The notes below the pieces were generated by a model that was not told where the DNA came from, made no database searches, and was given only the letters and a program-made list of their open reading frames with translations. Position numbers and translations under genes: made by a program. This document shows positions 47,045 to 56,864 of a stretch of 64,000 nt of DNA, piece after piece. Position 1 is the stretch's first letter. Every line of letters begins with the position of its first letter. Origin of the DNA: Shinella sp. CPCC 101442 (GTDB taxonomy: Bacteria > Pseudomonadota > Alphaproteobacteria > Rhizobiales > Rhizobiaceae); the NCBI RefSeq assembly GCF_024704725.1, contig NZ_JALIQS010000002.1:496001-560000 (forward strand), given 5' to 3'.

Positions 47045-47498
47045 GGCTGCCGATCCCGGCGGGGCCGAAGACCGAGAGCACGACACGCTCGATCGCCGAG
47101 ACGAAGGCGTCGAAGGATGCATCGTCGCGCCGGTCCTCCACCACGTTGCAGGCATGGCCGACCGTCGTGCGGTCCCGCCCGAAGGCGGCACCGATATCCG
47201 ACAGCGAAAGCCGCAACACGACATGGCAGACATACATGGCGATCTGGCGCACATGGCAGGTGGAACGGCGGCTGTCTCGGCGCCAGAGCGGCCGCTCGCT
47301 CGCCATCGCCGTCATTTCCAGCACGAGCTGGCGCACGACGCGGCAGGCGACACCCGGCGGCACCGCAGGCGCGTCCGGTCCATCCACCGCCCGGCGGGCA
47401 TGCGGCGCTCCCTCCACGGCCTCCATGCCCTTGGTTTCCAGCGTCGGGCGTTCAGGGTTTCGGGACGACCGCCTCGGGGATACGATGAACTGGTGCAT
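47037..47498 (-). CDS. DnaA domain IV-like DNA-binding protein
   Basis: This 153-residue protein has a C-terminal helix-turn-helix of the bacterial DnaA type (RQIAMYVCHVVLRLSLSDIG, then FGRDRTTVGHACNVVED), but no AAA+ domain. The segment resembles the DnaA-box reading motif (GGRDHTTV in DnaA). It could bind DnaA boxes without acting as an initiator. It overlaps the DUF6456 gene, likely a joint regulatory pair. Confidence 0.82.
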   Translation of the reverse strand: MHQFIVSPRRSSRNPERPTLETKGMEAVEGAPHARRAVDGPDAPAVPPGVACRVVRQLVLEMTAMASERPLWRRDSRRSTCHVRQIAMYVCHVVLRLSLSDIGAAFGRDRTTVGHACNVVEDRRDDASFDAFVSAIERVVLSVFGPAGIGSHG

Positions 47499-47661
47499 GA
47501 CAGGGCCACTCCGTTGATAGGAATTTATTCATACACCCTAGAGGACAAACGGGGACGAATGAAGCACAACACCACAACCATGCATTGAATTTGTTAATAA
47601 AATCGTGACAGCCATCCCCATGTAGGCTTATATTCCTCAATCCAGAATTACGATGGACTGC

Positions 47662-47749
47662 ATAAAGGCCGGAGCGCGTCGAATCCTGTTCCGTCACCAC
47701 CGAACAGGATCCTCAACAGAAAAGGCCGGAGCGTTGCCGCTCCGGCCTT
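47662..47749 (-). terminator. mucR terminator with tandem alternative hairpins
   Basis: The main hairpin (47722-47749; AAGGCCGGAGCG and CGCTCCGGCCTT, loop TTGC) is followed on the minus strand by TTTT. A second hairpin (ATCCTGTTC and GAACAGGAT, 47683-47710) and another copy of AAAGGCCGGAGCG (from 47664) follow, so an alternative longer pairing is possible. Confidence 0.7.
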
Positions 47750-47770
47750 CAAATCATGCAATGAAGAGGC

Positions 47771-48205
47771 TTACTTGCCTTTGCGGCGCTGGCCCAGGCC
47801 CATTTCCTTGGCCAGGCGCGAGCGGGCTTCGGCATAGGCCGGAGCGACCATCGGGTAATCGGACGGCAGGTCCCACTTCTCGCGGTACTGTTCCGGCGTC
47901 ATGCCGTAGTGGGTCATCAGGTGGCGCTTCAGCGACTTGAACTTCTGGCCGTCTTCAAGGCAAATGATGTAGTCGTTCTGAACCGACTTCTTGACCGGGA
48001 CCGGCGGCTTCGGCTTTTCGGCGACGACGGGCGCTTCCACGACGGCCGAGGGCTGCGTCGTGTTGTTCAACGCGGCATGCACGTCGGCGATCAGGCCCGG
48101 CAGTTCGGCGACAGGAACGACATGGTTGCCGACATAGGCGGCGACGATATCGGCTGTCAGCTCCACAAGCAGATTGGAGCTGGTGCCAAGGGTTGTTTCA
48201 GTCAT
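47771..48205 (-). CDS. mucR: MucR/Ros family transcriptional regulator
   Basis: This 144-residue zinc-finger regulator has the conserved [20 protein letters not shown] segment with His residues, the CxxD variant used by MucR, and the [15 protein letters not shown] tail. MucR controls exopolysaccharide, motility and cell-cycle genes in rhizobia and normally represses its own gene. The ATG at 48205 has GGAG 8 bp upstream; an in-frame extension to 48322 is unlikely. It is followed by a strong terminator. Confidence 0.93.
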   Translation of the reverse strand: MTETTLGTSSNLLVELTADIVAAYVGNHVVPVAELPGLIADVHAALNNTTQPSAVVEAPVVAEKPKPPVPVKKSVQNDYIICLEDGQKFKSLKRHLMTHYGMTPEQYREKWDLPSDYPMVAPAYAEARSRLAKEMGLGQRRKGK

Positions 48206-48627
48206 GTCTTTCTCCTGTCGGACGAACGGAAGCCGATGGCTCTCCCCACCAGCCGGGATACTGAATTTCGCGTAAAGCAACCAATCCGGGAGATCAGGCG
48301 TCAGATCAATGTCCAAGGACATGTTTCGCCCCGAAATACGGACATTTTACGTCAATATAACTTTCGACTATTGCGGCACGGCACCAGTTAAGAAGGATCC
48401 GGTCCACATACCGAACGAGCGTGAATACGCCACCAACTCAACTTAAACAGGAAATCCGCAATCAAGCTAAATCAACCCGAATGCTTTACTTTGCTTGGAA
48501 TATCATTCCGCAAATCAAAGTCCAGAGTTATTTTGGAAAAGAAACACGATAGCTTCCACCAAGGAAAAAAATCCACTGGAAAGTGCAGGATACTACAAAT
48601 TCTGGGGGTCGGCATCTCAACGGTTTT
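48206..48627. other. AT-rich regulatory region upstream of mucR
   Basis: This 420-bp stretch is much richer in A and T than the window average. It holds a short palindrome (ATGTCC-AA-GGACAT near 48309-48322) and a second GGACAT. MucR binds AT-rich promoter DNA, so it may be an autoregulatory target. No gene is supported. Confidence 0.5.
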
Positions 48628-48975
48628 TCAACGCTTCTTGGCGGCCTGCTCGCGCATATCGTCCATCACGGTAAGCCTTGACAGGCGGTAGCCGGCCGCA
48701 TGCGCGGCCTTCGCGACAAGATGCGCGGCAACCGGCGCCGTCAATACGAAGAAGACGAAGCCGGCGAGCGCGCGGGTAAAAATCGCGACGTCGAGCGAAT
48801 GGATGCCGGCCGCCAGCAACATGAGGCCCGAGCCGACCGTGCCGGCCTTCGAGGCCGCATGCATGCGCGTATAGACATCGGGCAGACGCAGGATGCCAAG
48901 CGCGGCGAGAAAGGTGAAGACACCGCCCGCGACGAGCATGATGGCGACGACGAGCGCGAGAACGAGATCCAGCAT
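48628..48975 (-). CDS. mrpG: Mrp antiporter subunit G
   Basis: This 115-residue protein has three membrane helices and the MrpG/MnhG signature ([33 protein letters not shown]). It is the last gene of the mrpABCDEFG operon; its ATG shares a base with the mrpF stop (TGATG). The complex exchanges Na+ or K+ for protons. Confidence 0.94.
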   Translation of the reverse strand: MLDLVLALVVAIMLVAGGVFTFLAALGILRLPDVYTRMHAASKAGTVGSGLMLLAAGIHSLDVAIFTRALAGFVFFVLTAPVAAHLVAKAAHAAGYRLSRLTVMDDMREQAAKKR

Positions 48976-49340
48976 CAGTGCAGCCTCCTGGCATGGCCAC
49001 CGCCCCGTCGCGCTTTGGTGCTGGCCGTCGTTTCCTCGGGCGTATCCGCGTCCCCCGGCTGCATGCCGTGGCTCAGCACGAACCGGGCGAAGGCAACGGT
49101 GGCGAGGAAACCGACGAGGCCGAGCGCGATGGCAATGTCGATATAGAGGTTGAAACCCGTTCTGATGGCGACAACGGCGATGAAGCCGATAGCGATGGCG
49201 GTGAGCATGTCGAGCGCGACGATGCGATCCGGCAAGGTCGGCCCCTTGACGACGCGCCAGGCGGCGAGGAAGAAGGCCGCGCACATCAGGAACAGCGCGA
49301 TGGCGCACGCCACGGAAACGATCGTTTGAGCGCCCGTCAT
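48975..49340 (-). CDS. mrpF: Mrp antiporter subunit F
   Basis: This 121-residue protein has three membrane helices with the MrpF signature ([20 protein letters not shown]) and a longer charged C-terminal tail than usual. Its start overlaps mrpE by 4 bp. Confidence 0.93.
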   Translation of the reverse strand: MTGAQTIVSVACAIALFLMCAAFFLAAWRVVKGPTLPDRIVALDMLTAIAIGFIAVVAIRTGFNLYIDIAIALGLVGFLATVAFARFVLSHGMQPGDADTPEETTASTKARRGGGHARRLH

Positions 49341-49810
49341 CGGAAGGCCTCCAGGATTTTCTTCTCGAAACCGTTGGCGATATCGCGCCGCGTGCCGGCC
49401 GGGTCGGAGCAATCGAGCGCATGCACGTAAAGCACCTTCCTGTCCCCGGAGACATCGACCGACAACGTGCCCGGCGTCAGCGTGATGAGATTGGCGAGCA
49501 GCGTGATCTCGAAGTCCCGGTCGACGGTCAGCGGAAAGGCGAGGATGCCGGGTTTCAGGTCCATCTTCGGGCTCGCCACCAGCAGCGCCACCTTCCAGGC
49601 GGAGAGTGCCAGTTCCTTGAGGAAGAGAGCGAGCAGCGACAGCGCCTTCAGCGGGCGCAACCGCCGGCCATCCGGCTGGATGTGGCCACGGATGAGAAGA
49701 AGCGACAGCGCCGAAGCGACCACGCCGAGCAGGAGATTGGGAATGGTGAAGCTGCCGGAGACGGCGAGCCAGACCAGCGTGAAGACGGCGATGATAACGG
49801 CGGGCCGCAT
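49337..49810 (-). CDS. mrpE: Mrp antiporter subunit E
   Basis: This 157-residue protein has N-terminal membrane helices and the MrpE signature ([20 protein letters not shown]). The ATG at 49810 is 1 bp from the mrpD stop. It is needed for complex stability in other systems. Confidence 0.93.
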   Translation of the reverse strand: MRPAVIIAVFTLVWLAVSGSFTIPNLLLGVVASALSLLLIRGHIQPDGRRLRPLKALSLLALFLKELALSAWKVALLVASPKMDLKPGILAFPLTVDRDFEITLLANLITLTPGTLSVDVSGDRKVLYVHALDCSDPAGTRRDIANGFEKKILEAFR

Positions 49811-49811
49811 G

Positions 49812-51353
49812 TCACTTCCCCCCCGGAAAGACGGAGCCGATATAGGCATCCGGATTGGAAAGCCCCTGTTCGGCGTGCTGGACGAACGACAGCAGCGCCT
49901 CCGGGAAGAGGCCGAAGACGACCGTCAGCACCGTGAGGCCGGCGAGCGGCAGCAGCGCGGATGCAGAGATGGTTTGCGCCGGCAGCGACTGCGTCGCCGG
50001 ACGCCAGTAGGCGAGCGCGAAGACCCGGCCGAGCGCGATGGTGGTGAGAAAGCCTGTGAGGAACACCGCCGCCGTCAGCCACCAGGCGCCGATATCGATC
50101 GCCGCCTTCGCCACCATCACCTTCGGCCAGAAACCGGAAAACGGCGGCAGACCGGAGGCGGCGAAGAACAGCACCAGCGAGAGGGCAGAAAACAGCGCCG
50201 AGCGGGTATAGAGGCCGCCCAGCCGGTTGAGGTCGAAGGAACCGGCCAGCCGCCCGGCCAGTCCCGCCGCCATGTAGAGCGCCGTCATCACCACCATGGA
50301 ATGCAGCGCATAGAAGATGGCGCCACCGATACCGCCGGGGCTGCCGAGCGACAGGCCCGCCAGCATCACGCCGATGCCGGAAATGACGACGTAACCGAGC
50401 AGCCTGCGGATATCGCTCTGGCCGAGCGCACCAAGCGCGCCAAGGATCATGGTGGCGACACCGGCAAGCGCGATAAGAAAGCTCAGCTCCTCCCGCTCGA
50501 CGGGAAACAGCATGACCAGCGTGCGCAGGAGCGCATAGATGCCGACCTTGGTGAGCAGTCCCGCGAAGAGAGCCGACACGACGATGTTCGGCGTGTGATA
50601 GGAGGCCGGCAGCCAGAAATTCACCGGAAAGGCCGCCGCCTTCATGCCGAAGGCGAGGAGGTACAGTGTCGCGAGCGTCATCAGCGGCAGCTCGGCGCGC
50701 CCGGCCGCCGCCTTGCTCGCGATGTCGGCCATGTTGAGCGTGCCGAAAATGCCGTAGAGATAGCCCGTCGTGACGAGGAAGAGCGTCGTCGCGACGAGGT
50801 TGAGGAAGGCGTATTTGATCGCCCCGTCGATCTGGCGCGGCTCGGACCCCAGCGTGATGAGGCCGAAAGACGAAATCAGCAGCACTTCGAACCAGACATA
50901 GAGGTTGAAGACGTCGCCCGTCAGGAACGCGCCGGAAACGCCGGCCATCAGCAGGAGCAGGAACGGGTAGAAGCCATAACGCCGGCCGCTCGCATCGATA
51001 TCGGCAAGCGCATGCATCCCTCCGGCGAAAGCCACCACCGCGCCGGCCAGCGCGAAGAGCACGCCGGTGAGATCGGCCGTAAACGCGATGCCGAAGGGCG
51101 GCAGCCAGCGCCCCATCACCATCGTCACCGGCCCGTTGACGGCGACGTGAGCGAGCAGCAACCCGTCGATCACGACAAGCACGGCGAGTGCGGGAAGCGC
51201 GATGAGCGCCTGCAGGCGCAGCGACTTGCGCAGCATCAGCAGCACCGCGCCCGCCAGAAGACACCAGGCAGGCGGCAGCACGACCAGCCAGTCGGCGGCA
51301 GGAACCGGCGTCATGACGAAGGCAGCGGAGAGATCGGTGGGAGAAGCGGCCAT
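49812..51353 (-). CDS. mrpD: Mrp antiporter subunit D
   Basis: This 513-residue polytopic protein is a NuoN/NuoM-like antiporter subunit: FNLYVWFEVLLISSFGL, KAAAFPVNFWLPASYHT and SGLPPFSGFWPK are conserved. With MrpA it forms the proton/cation pathways. It follows mrpC by 17 bp. Confidence 0.95.
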   Translation of the reverse strand: MAASPTDLSAAFVMTPVPAADWLVVLPPAWCLLAGAVLLMLRKSLRLQALIALPALAVLVVIDGLLLAHVAVNGPVTMVMGRWLPPFGIAFTADLTGVLFALAGAVVAFAGGMHALADIDASGRRYGFYPFLLLLMAGVSGAFLTGDVFNLYVWFEVLLISSFGLITLGSEPRQIDGAIKYAFLNLVATTLFLVTTGYLYGIFGTLNMADIASKAAAGRAELPLMTLATLYLLAFGMKAAAFPVNFWLPASYHTPNIVVSALFAGLLTKVGIYALLRTLVMLFPVEREELSFLIALAGVATMILGALGALGQSDIRRLLGYVVISGIGVMLAGLSLGSPGGIGGAIFYALHSMVVMTALYMAAGLAGRLAGSFDLNRLGGLYTRSALFSALSLVLFFAASGLPPFSGFWPKVMVAKAAIDIGAWWLTAAVFLTGFLTTIALGRVFALAYWRPATQSLPAQTISASALLPLAGLTVLTVVFGLFPEALLSFVQHAEQGLSNPDAYIGSVFPGGK

Positions 51354-51370
51354 TGGCGGGGCGGGTCCTG

Positions 51371-51748
51371 TCAGTAGCCGGTCGGCGGAAGGGGATCGTC
51401 TTCCGGCTCCGCCAGGCGCATCTCGTTGCCGTTGTCGGTGCCGAGATCCTGGTAGGCGCGGTAGACGAGCACCAGCAGGAAAGCGAAGAAGGAAAAGGAA
51501 ATGACGATGGCCGTCAGGATCAGCGCCTGCGGCAACGGATTGGCGGTGAGCGTCGCCGGCACGTCGTGGCCATCGGGAATGATGGGCGGCACGTCGCGAA
51601 GGATCCGGCCATTGGTGAAGAGCAGCAGGTTCACCCCGTTGCCGAGCAACACCACGCCGAGCAGCACGCGCACCAGAAACTTCGACAGCATCAGATAGAC
51701 GGCGGCGGCGAAGAACAGGCCGATCAGCAGGACGAAGGGAAACTCCAT
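51371..51748 (-). CDS. mrpC: Mrp antiporter subunit C
   Basis: This 125-residue NuoK-like protein has three membrane helices (LLGVVLLGNGVNLLLF and QALILTAIVISFSFFAFLL). Its ATG shares a base with the mrpB stop. Confidence 0.94.
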   Translation of the reverse strand: MEFPFVLLIGLFFAAAVYLMLSKFLVRVLLGVVLLGNGVNLLLFTNGRILRDVPPIIPDGHDVPATLTANPLPQALILTAIVISFSFFAFLLVLVYRAYQDLGTDNGNEMRLAEPEDDPLPPTGY

Positions 51749-52167
51749 CAGGTGTCGTCCCCCGCTTCCAGCGCCAGCGCAATCGACGTGATCGCGCCCA
51801 CCACGACGAGATAGACGCCGATGTCGAACAGCATCACCGAGGAGAGCGGGATCTCGACACCGAGCACGACGGGATAGACCCAGAGCCCCGTCATGAACGG
51901 AACGCCGAAGGCCGCCGACATGAGGCCGGCAAGGCAGGCGATGAAGAGCCCGAAAGCCGAAATCGCCATCGGATGAAACCACAATGCACGGCGCACGGCG
52001 GAGATACCGTTGGCAATGCCGAAGATCGCCAGCGCCGAAACGGCAATCAGGCCACCGATGAACCCGCCACCCGGCTCGTTGTGGCCACGCAGCAAAACGA
52101 AGATCGAGAAGAGCGCCATGAGCGCCGTGAGGAAGGGCGCGACGGTGCGGAAGATCAGCGTGTTCAT
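51748..52167 (-). CDS. mrpB: Mrp antiporter subunit B
   Basis: This 139-residue MnhB-type protein has four membrane helices and the [16 protein letters not shown] signature. It is a separate gene, whereas some rhizobial pha systems have MrpA and MrpB fused, which points to the non-fused (group like pha2) type. It overlaps mrpA by 4 bp. Confidence 0.94.
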   Translation of the reverse strand: MNTLIFRTVAPFLTALMALFSIFVLLRGHNEPGGGFIGGLIAVSALAIFGIANGISAVRRALWFHPMAISAFGLFIACLAGLMSAAFGVPFMTGLWVYPVVLGVEIPLSSVMLFDIGVYLVVVGAITSIALALEAGDDT

Positions 52168-54494
52168 GGGCTGACCCTCCCCTTGCGAATACGGATGATC
52201 GAGAGGATCGCCAGTCCAGTGACCATGACGACGGCGATTTCGCCGAGCGTGTCGGTGCCACGGAAATCGACGATGATGACGTTCACCACATTGGCGCCAT
52301 GCGCGATGGTCTTGGAATAGAGGTTGAAGAAGTCGCTCAGGGCAGTGTCGAAGCGGCCCTGCGTGACCTTCAGGAGATAGAGCGCGAAGCCGAGACCGCA
52401 GGCAACCGCGATCGCGCCATCGGGGATTTTTTCGCGCAGCGGCCGGGGGTCGCGCGGCGTGAGCTTCAGGCGCGTCATGACCAGCGCGAGGATGACGACC
52501 GAAAGCGTCTCGATCATGAACTGGGTGAAGGCGAGATCCGGCGCACCGAAGAGCAGGAAGAGCAGAGCGACGCAAAAGCCCTGGATGCCGAGCGCGACGA
52601 TGGCCGTCAGGCGGTTGTTTGCCATCAGAACCGCAGCGATGCCGACAGCGGCGAGCACCATGACGGCAAGTTCATGGAACGGCATTCCGGCCGGCCAGAC
52701 CGGCAGGCGTGGCCATTCGCCATAGAGGGCCGGCGGCACGATGAGCGCCAGCGCGATCACCGTGAAGGTGGCGGTCATGTAGGTTTCCATACGCCCCGGC
52801 TGGACGAGCCGGCTGATGGCGGACGCGGCGCGTACGAGGCCGGTCATCCCCTGGTCGAAGCCCCGGTCCGGCCCCCAGCCGATATCCTCGACCAGCCGGT
52901 TCGCCGCGGCCCGCGCGCGGTCCAGCATCAGGAAGACACCGACGCCGAAGGCCACCGTCAAGAGCGAGAGGCCGAAAGCGAGGCTGAGATGCGGCATCGC
53001 GGAAATGGTGATCGTCTGCGGCGCGCCCGAGATGGCGGAGGCGAGCGGCATCGTCAGCAGGACATGGGCGACGGCGGAAAAAAGGCCGATGACGAGGCCC
53101 GTCACCGCAAGCAGCATGGGGCCGATCCACAGCAGTGCCGGGCCTTCATGGGCGTGTTTCGGCGTCTGCGTGGGCGCGCCGAGGAATGGCTTCAACGCCA
53201 CCGCGAAGGCGACGGCAAACATCAGGCCGTTGCCGATGACGGCGGCGGCCGTGAACGCGACCTGACGCAGGCTGCCACCGGCAAGCGCGGCATAGATCTC
53301 CTCCTTGGCGAGAAAGCCGAAGAACGGCGGCAGGCCGCCCATCGACAGCGCCGCAAGAAGCGCCGCCAGGAAGGTGACAGGCATGGCGCGGCGGAGGCCG
53401 CCGAGTCTCGTGATGTCGCGCGTGCCCGTTTCATGGTCGATCAGGCCGGCGACCATGAAGAGCGCCCCCTTGAAGAGCGAATGAGCGACGAGATAGAGCG
53501 CGGCCGCCGCAATCGCGTGCTCAGAGCCGAAGCCGGTCAGCATGACGAGCATGCCGAGCGAGGCGACCGTCGTATAGGCGAGCATCAGCTTGAGATCGGT
53601 CTGGCGGATGGCGAGGACCGCGCCGACCAGCAGCGTCAGCCCGCCAATGGCCGGCAGGATGGTTTCCCAGGCGGGCGTCGCGCCCATGACAGGGTTCAGC
53701 CGCATCAGGAGATAGACGCCGGCCTTCACCATGGTCGCCGAATGCAGATAGGCCGACACCGGTGTGGGCGCCTCCATGGCGTTCGGCAGCCAGAAATGGA
53801 ACGGGAACTGCGCCGACTTGGTGAAGGCGCCGCCAAGCACAAGGAAGAGGATGGCGAGATAGAACGGACTGGTGCGCAATTCCGGACCGAACGACATCAG
53901 GAGCGAGAACTGGGTGACGCCGGTGACGTCCCAAATGAGCAGCAGGCCGGCGAGCAGGAAGAGCCCGCCGCCGCCCGTCACGATCAGCGCCTGTAGCGCC
54001 GCCCGGCGCGAGGCCTCGCGCGCATGGTCGAAGCCGATCAACAGGAAGGAGGTGATCGAGGTCAATTCCCAGAAGACGAAGAGCATCAGGAAACTGTCCG
54101 ACGCGACGACGCCGAGCATCGAGCCCATGAACATCAGGATGAAGGAGAAGAACCGCCCCTGATGCGGATGCCCCTTCAGATAGCCGCCGGAATAGAGCAC
54201 GATCAGCGCGCCGATGCCGGAAATCAAAAGCAGGAACGCGAGCGAGAGCCCATCGATCAGCCAGGAGAAGCTGACATTGTAGGATGGCACCCAGGCATAA
54301 CCGCCGGTGACGATCTCGCCGCGGGCGATTTCCGCATTGAACCCCAGGAAATGAAAGAAGACGGCAAGCGGCACGAGCGCAAGCGGCCAGGCGGCATGAT
54401 GACCGAGAAGCCGTGTCAGCGCTGGCGCGATCAGCGCGCCGAGAAACGGCAGGCAGAAGGCGAGGAAGGTCAGCCCCATCGTGTCCGCCGTCAT
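52164..54494 (-). CDS. mrpA: Mrp antiporter subunit A
   Basis: This 776-residue protein has a NuoL-like N-terminal part ([40 protein letters not shown]) and a C-terminal MbhD/E-like part ([19 protein letters not shown]). It is the first gene of the operon; an in-frame ATG at 54479 is an alternative start. The operon is not preceded by a clear promoter; vapC ends 50 bp upstream. Confidence 0.95.
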   Translation of the reverse strand: MTADTMGLTFLAFCLPFLGALIAPALTRLLGHHAAWPLALVPLAVFFHFLGFNAEIARGEIVTGGYAWVPSYNVSFSWLIDGLSLAFLLLISGIGALIVLYSGGYLKGHPHQGRFFSFILMFMGSMLGVVASDSFLMLFVFWELTSITSFLLIGFDHAREASRRAALQALIVTGGGGLFLLAGLLLIWDVTGVTQFSLLMSFGPELRTSPFYLAILFLVLGGAFTKSAQFPFHFWLPNAMEAPTPVSAYLHSATMVKAGVYLLMRLNPVMGATPAWETILPAIGGLTLLVGAVLAIRQTDLKLMLAYTTVASLGMLVMLTGFGSEHAIAAAALYLVAHSLFKGALFMVAGLIDHETGTRDITRLGGLRRAMPVTFLAALLAALSMGGLPPFFGFLAKEEIYAALAGGSLRQVAFTAAAVIGNGLMFAVAFAVALKPFLGAPTQTPKHAHEGPALLWIGPMLLAVTGLVIGLFSAVAHVLLTMPLASAISGAPQTITISAMPHLSLAFGLSLLTVAFGVGVFLMLDRARAAANRLVEDIGWGPDRGFDQGMTGLVRAASAISRLVQPGRMETYMTATFTVIALALIVPPALYGEWPRLPVWPAGMPFHELAVMVLAAVGIAAVLMANNRLTAIVALGIQGFCVALLFLLFGAPDLAFTQFMIETLSVVILALVMTRLKLTPRDPRPLREKIPDGAIAVACGLGFALYLLKVTQGRFDTALSDFFNLYSKTIAHGANVVNVIIVDFRGTDTLGEIAVVMVTGLAILSIIRIRKGRVSP

Positions 54495-54543
54495 ACCCCT
54501 CCCCTCATGCGCGGGCTTCGCCCGTCGTTGGTATCAAAAGAAC

Positions 54544-54939
54544 TCAGAGCGCCTTTTCTACGTCGGTCAAACCGAAATCACCACCCTTGAACAGCAGGGG
54601 CGCGGCGTTTTCACGCGCCAATGCATAGGAAAAGCAGTCGCCATAGTTGAGATGGGCCGCATGGCCGGTGCCGCGACCGAAACGTCGGAAAGCGTCGAAT
54701 GCGATTTCGGCCTGCGCGGCCGTCACTGCCTCGATTTTGACCTCCGCCCGCAGCAGAAAAGCGTCGAGCGCGTTTACCCCGCCGCTGCCATACCGGGCAA
54801 ACAGCACCATCTTCGTCTCAAGAAGGGTCGCCGCGCTCATCATGCGCTCGCCAGCCGCCTCGATGGCCTCATTGAATGCCCGCCGTTCCGGTTCGTTCGT
54901 GAGGATCGCAACAAGCACCGAAGTGTCCAGCACGATCAT
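54544..54939 (-). CDS. vapC: type II toxin VapC, PIN-domain ribonuclease
   Basis: This 131-residue PIN protein has the acidic active-site residues Asp5 (VLDTSVLV), Glu41 (ATLLETKMV), Asp101 (NYGDCFSYALA) and Asp121. VapC toxins cleave RNA and are neutralised by VapB. It overlaps vapB by 4 bp. All four acidic residues are present, so it looks active. Confidence 0.93.
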   Translation of the reverse strand: MIVLDTSVLVAILTNEPERRAFNEAIEAAGERMMSAATLLETKMVLFARYGSGGVNALDAFLLRAEVKIEAVTAAQAEIAFDAFRRFGRGTGHAAHLNYGDCFSYALARENAAPLLFKGGDFGLTDVEKAL

Positions 54940-55187
54940 CGCGACATCCCATTTTCGTCGTAACCGATGATCTCTTCAGGCGAACGCGGGTCGAGAACCG
55001 GCAACTCCGCGCAGTCGAGCGCAATCCGGTCCAAGAGGTCGGCAAGGTGGGATCTGTTGGCAATCTGAACGCGCGCCAACCGTTCTTCGAGGGAGACTTT
55101 TACGGCTTGGGTCAGGCTCTCGCCCGTCGCCGCAGCGAGCTTGCGGGCAAGCATGTGCGCCTCATCGTCCTTGATGTTCAAAGGCAT
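54936..55187 (-). CDS. vapB: type II antitoxin VapB
   Basis: This 83-residue protein is of the Rv0623-type VapB family (LNIKDDEAHMLARKLAAATG, then VKVSLEERLARV). The N-terminal part binds DNA and the C-terminal part the toxin. AGGAGG lies 5 bp before the ATG, within a perfect inverted repeat that overlaps the promoter. Confidence 0.9.
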   Translation of the reverse strand: MPLNIKDDEAHMLARKLAAATGESLTQAVKVSLEERLARVQIANRSHLADLLDRIALDCAELPVLDPRSPEEIIGYDENGMSR

Positions 55188-55190
55188 CTA

Positions 55191-55242
55191 TTCCTCCTAC
55201 TCTATCTGAATGGAGGATAGGAGGAAACACCGCAGTTTTCAA
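55191..55242 (-). promoter_or_regulatory. vapBC promoter with overlapping operator
   Basis: On the minus strand TTGAAA (55242-55237) and TATCCT (55219-55214) are spaced by 17 bp. A perfect 9-bp inverted repeat (TTCCTCCTA 55191-55199 and TAGGAGGAA 55218-55226) spans the -10 box and the vapB Shine-Dalgarno. It fits conditional autorepression by VapBC. Confidence 0.65.
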
Positions 55243-55305
55243 GTATCCCGAGCGATTGTCTTCCCCCGCCCCGCATCCTATCTATGCTCCCAACAGGAGG
55301 ACGCC

Positions 55306-55713
55306 ATGAGCGACACGACGACGTTGAAGGTGAACAAGACGAAGGAAGAGTGGCGGGCCATTCTGACGCCGGAACAGTTCCGCATCACGCGCGAACACGG
55401 CACGGAGCGCGCCTTTTCCAGCCCGGATTTCGACCTTTCCAAGAAGGGCACCTATCGCTGCATCTGCTGCAACGCGCCACTCTACAGGTCGGAAGCGAAG
55501 TTCAACTCCGGCACCGGCTGGCCGAGCTTCTACCAGCCGATCGAGCCCGGTGCGGTGACGGACCATTCGGATTATTCCTACGGCATGACACGCACGGAAA
55601 TCCGCTGCACGGACTGCGACGCCCATCTCGGCCACGTCTTTCCGGACGGCCCGCCGCCGACGGGCCTGCGCTATTGCATGAACGGCGTGGCGCTGAGCTT
55701 CGATCCCGACTGA
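55306..55713 (+). CDS. msrB: peptide-methionine (R)-S-oxide reductase MsrB
   Basis: This 135-residue protein has catalytic Cys124 ([10 protein letters not shown]) and the zinc-binding pairs Cys52/Cys55 and Cys101/Cys104. It repairs oxidised methionine. CAGGAGG precedes the ATG at 55306. It is divergent from vapBC. Confidence 0.96.
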   Translation: MSDTTTLKVNKTKEEWRAILTPEQFRITREHGTERAFSSPDFDLSKKGTYRCICCNAPLYRSEAKFNSGTGWPSFYQPIEPGAVTDHSDYSYGMTRTEIRCTDCDAHLGHVFPDGPPPTGLRYCMNGVALSFDPD

Positions 55714-55722
55714 GCGTCGGGA

Positions 55723-56226
55723 TCAGCGCTTGGAGAGCTTCAGCTCCATGCAGGTCAGGTCCAGCCAGCGGCCGAACTTGATGCCGACCTCGCTGAAGCG
55801 GCCGACCATTTGGAAACCAAGCTGCTCGTGCAGTTTTATCGAGGCGGCGTTCTCCGCCTCGATACAGCCGACCATGACATGGATGCCGTTGAAGCTGGCG
55901 CGCTCGATGAGCGCCTTCATCAGCCTGCGCCCGCTGCCGGTGCGGCGCACATCGCCGCGCACATAGACGGAGTGCTCCACGGTGTGGCGAAACCCGTCGA
56001 AGGCGCGCCAGTCGCCATAGGACGCATAGCCGATCACCTGTTTGCCGCGCACGGCGACGAGGATGGGAAAGCCGCGCTCGCGGCGGGCCGTGAACCAGGC
56101 CTTGCGGTTGTCGAGATCGACCACCGCCTCGTTCCAGATCGCCGTGGTGTTGGCGACGGCATCGTTGTAGATGTCGAGGATGCCGGGGAGATCCGCTTCC
56201 ACGGCGTCGCGTATCGTTATGTCCAT
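55723..56226 (-). CDS. GNAT family N-acetyltransferase (phosphinothricin-type)
   Basis: This 167-residue protein opens with ITIRDAVEADLPGILDIYND and has the acetyl-CoA site (VRRTGSGRRLMKALIE), like phosphinothricin or methionine-sulfone acetyltransferases. The substrate cannot be read from sequence. The ATG at 56226 is preferred to one five codons upstream. It converges with msrB. Confidence 0.9.
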   Translation of the reverse strand: MDITIRDAVEADLPGILDIYNDAVANTTAIWNEAVVDLDNRKAWFTARRERGFPILVAVRGKQVIGYASYGDWRAFDGFRHTVEHSVYVRGDVRRTGSGRRLMKALIERASFNGIHVMVGCIEAENAASIKLHEQLGFQMVGRFSEVGIKFGRWLDLTCMELKLSKR

Positions 56227-56356
56227 GGTGGTTCCCCCCACTTGTTTGCTTTCGCTTACAGGAGGAGCGGGAAACCTGTCCAGTCATGTGTTTTCATGGT
56301 CGATGAAACCCCGGCGCTGGCCGCCATGAAAGCCCATACATTTTGAGGGTTTTTCC

Positions 56357-56860
56357 GTGCAACGCCTGCTTTTTGCTCTCTCCTTCCTTCTCACGCCCAT
56401 CTTCGCCCTCGCGGCCGGGTGGGAGCCCTATGTCAACGGCCGCTTCGGCTATGCGGCGGAGATCCCGCCCGGTTTCACGCTGTCCAACGAGGCCGACAAC
56501 GGCGACGGGCGGACCTACGCCAACGGCGGCGCGACACTTGCGATCTGGGGCCACTACCTCACCACCGGCCCCTTCGGGGAAGAGGTCGCCGACCGGCGTG
56601 CGACCTATGAACAGGAGGGCTGGGACCTGAGTTACGACCGGCAGAAAGCCGGCTGGGCGAGCCTTTCGGGCACACGCGGCGACCGCATCCTCTATCACCG
56701 CGTCATCCGGCTCTGCGACGATGCCGTCGCATCCTTCGTACTGGAATATCCGCTGTCGATGAAGGCGGAGATCTCGCCCTTTGTCGGCAAGCTGGTGAAA
56801 TCGCTGCATCCGGCGGAAGGCTGCACGGCGGCGCAGGGTGCTGCCCCCGCCGCGCAATGA
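56357..56860 (+). CDS. exported hypothetical protein
   Basis: This 167-residue protein has a signal peptide (about residues 1-20), then a soluble periplasmic domain with GWEPYVNGRFGYAAEIPPGF and a late Cys pair (about residues 128 and 155). It starts with GTG at 56357. I do not recognise a family. It converges with the TrhA-like gene, 4 bp between the stops. Confidence 0.75.
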   Translation: MQRLLFALSFLLTPIFALAAGWEPYVNGRFGYAAEIPPGFTLSNEADNGDGRTYANGGATLAIWGHYLTTGPFGEEVADRRATYEQEGWDLSYDRQKAGWASLSGTRGDRILYHRVIRLCDDAVASFVLEYPLSMKAEISPFVGKLVKSLHPAEGCTAAQGAAPAAQ

Positions 56861-56864
56861 TCGC

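Noticed and set aside
48491-48691. 66-codon plus-strand frame upstream of mrpG end
   Set aside because: It runs antisense into mrpG, lacks a ribosome site and has no family character.
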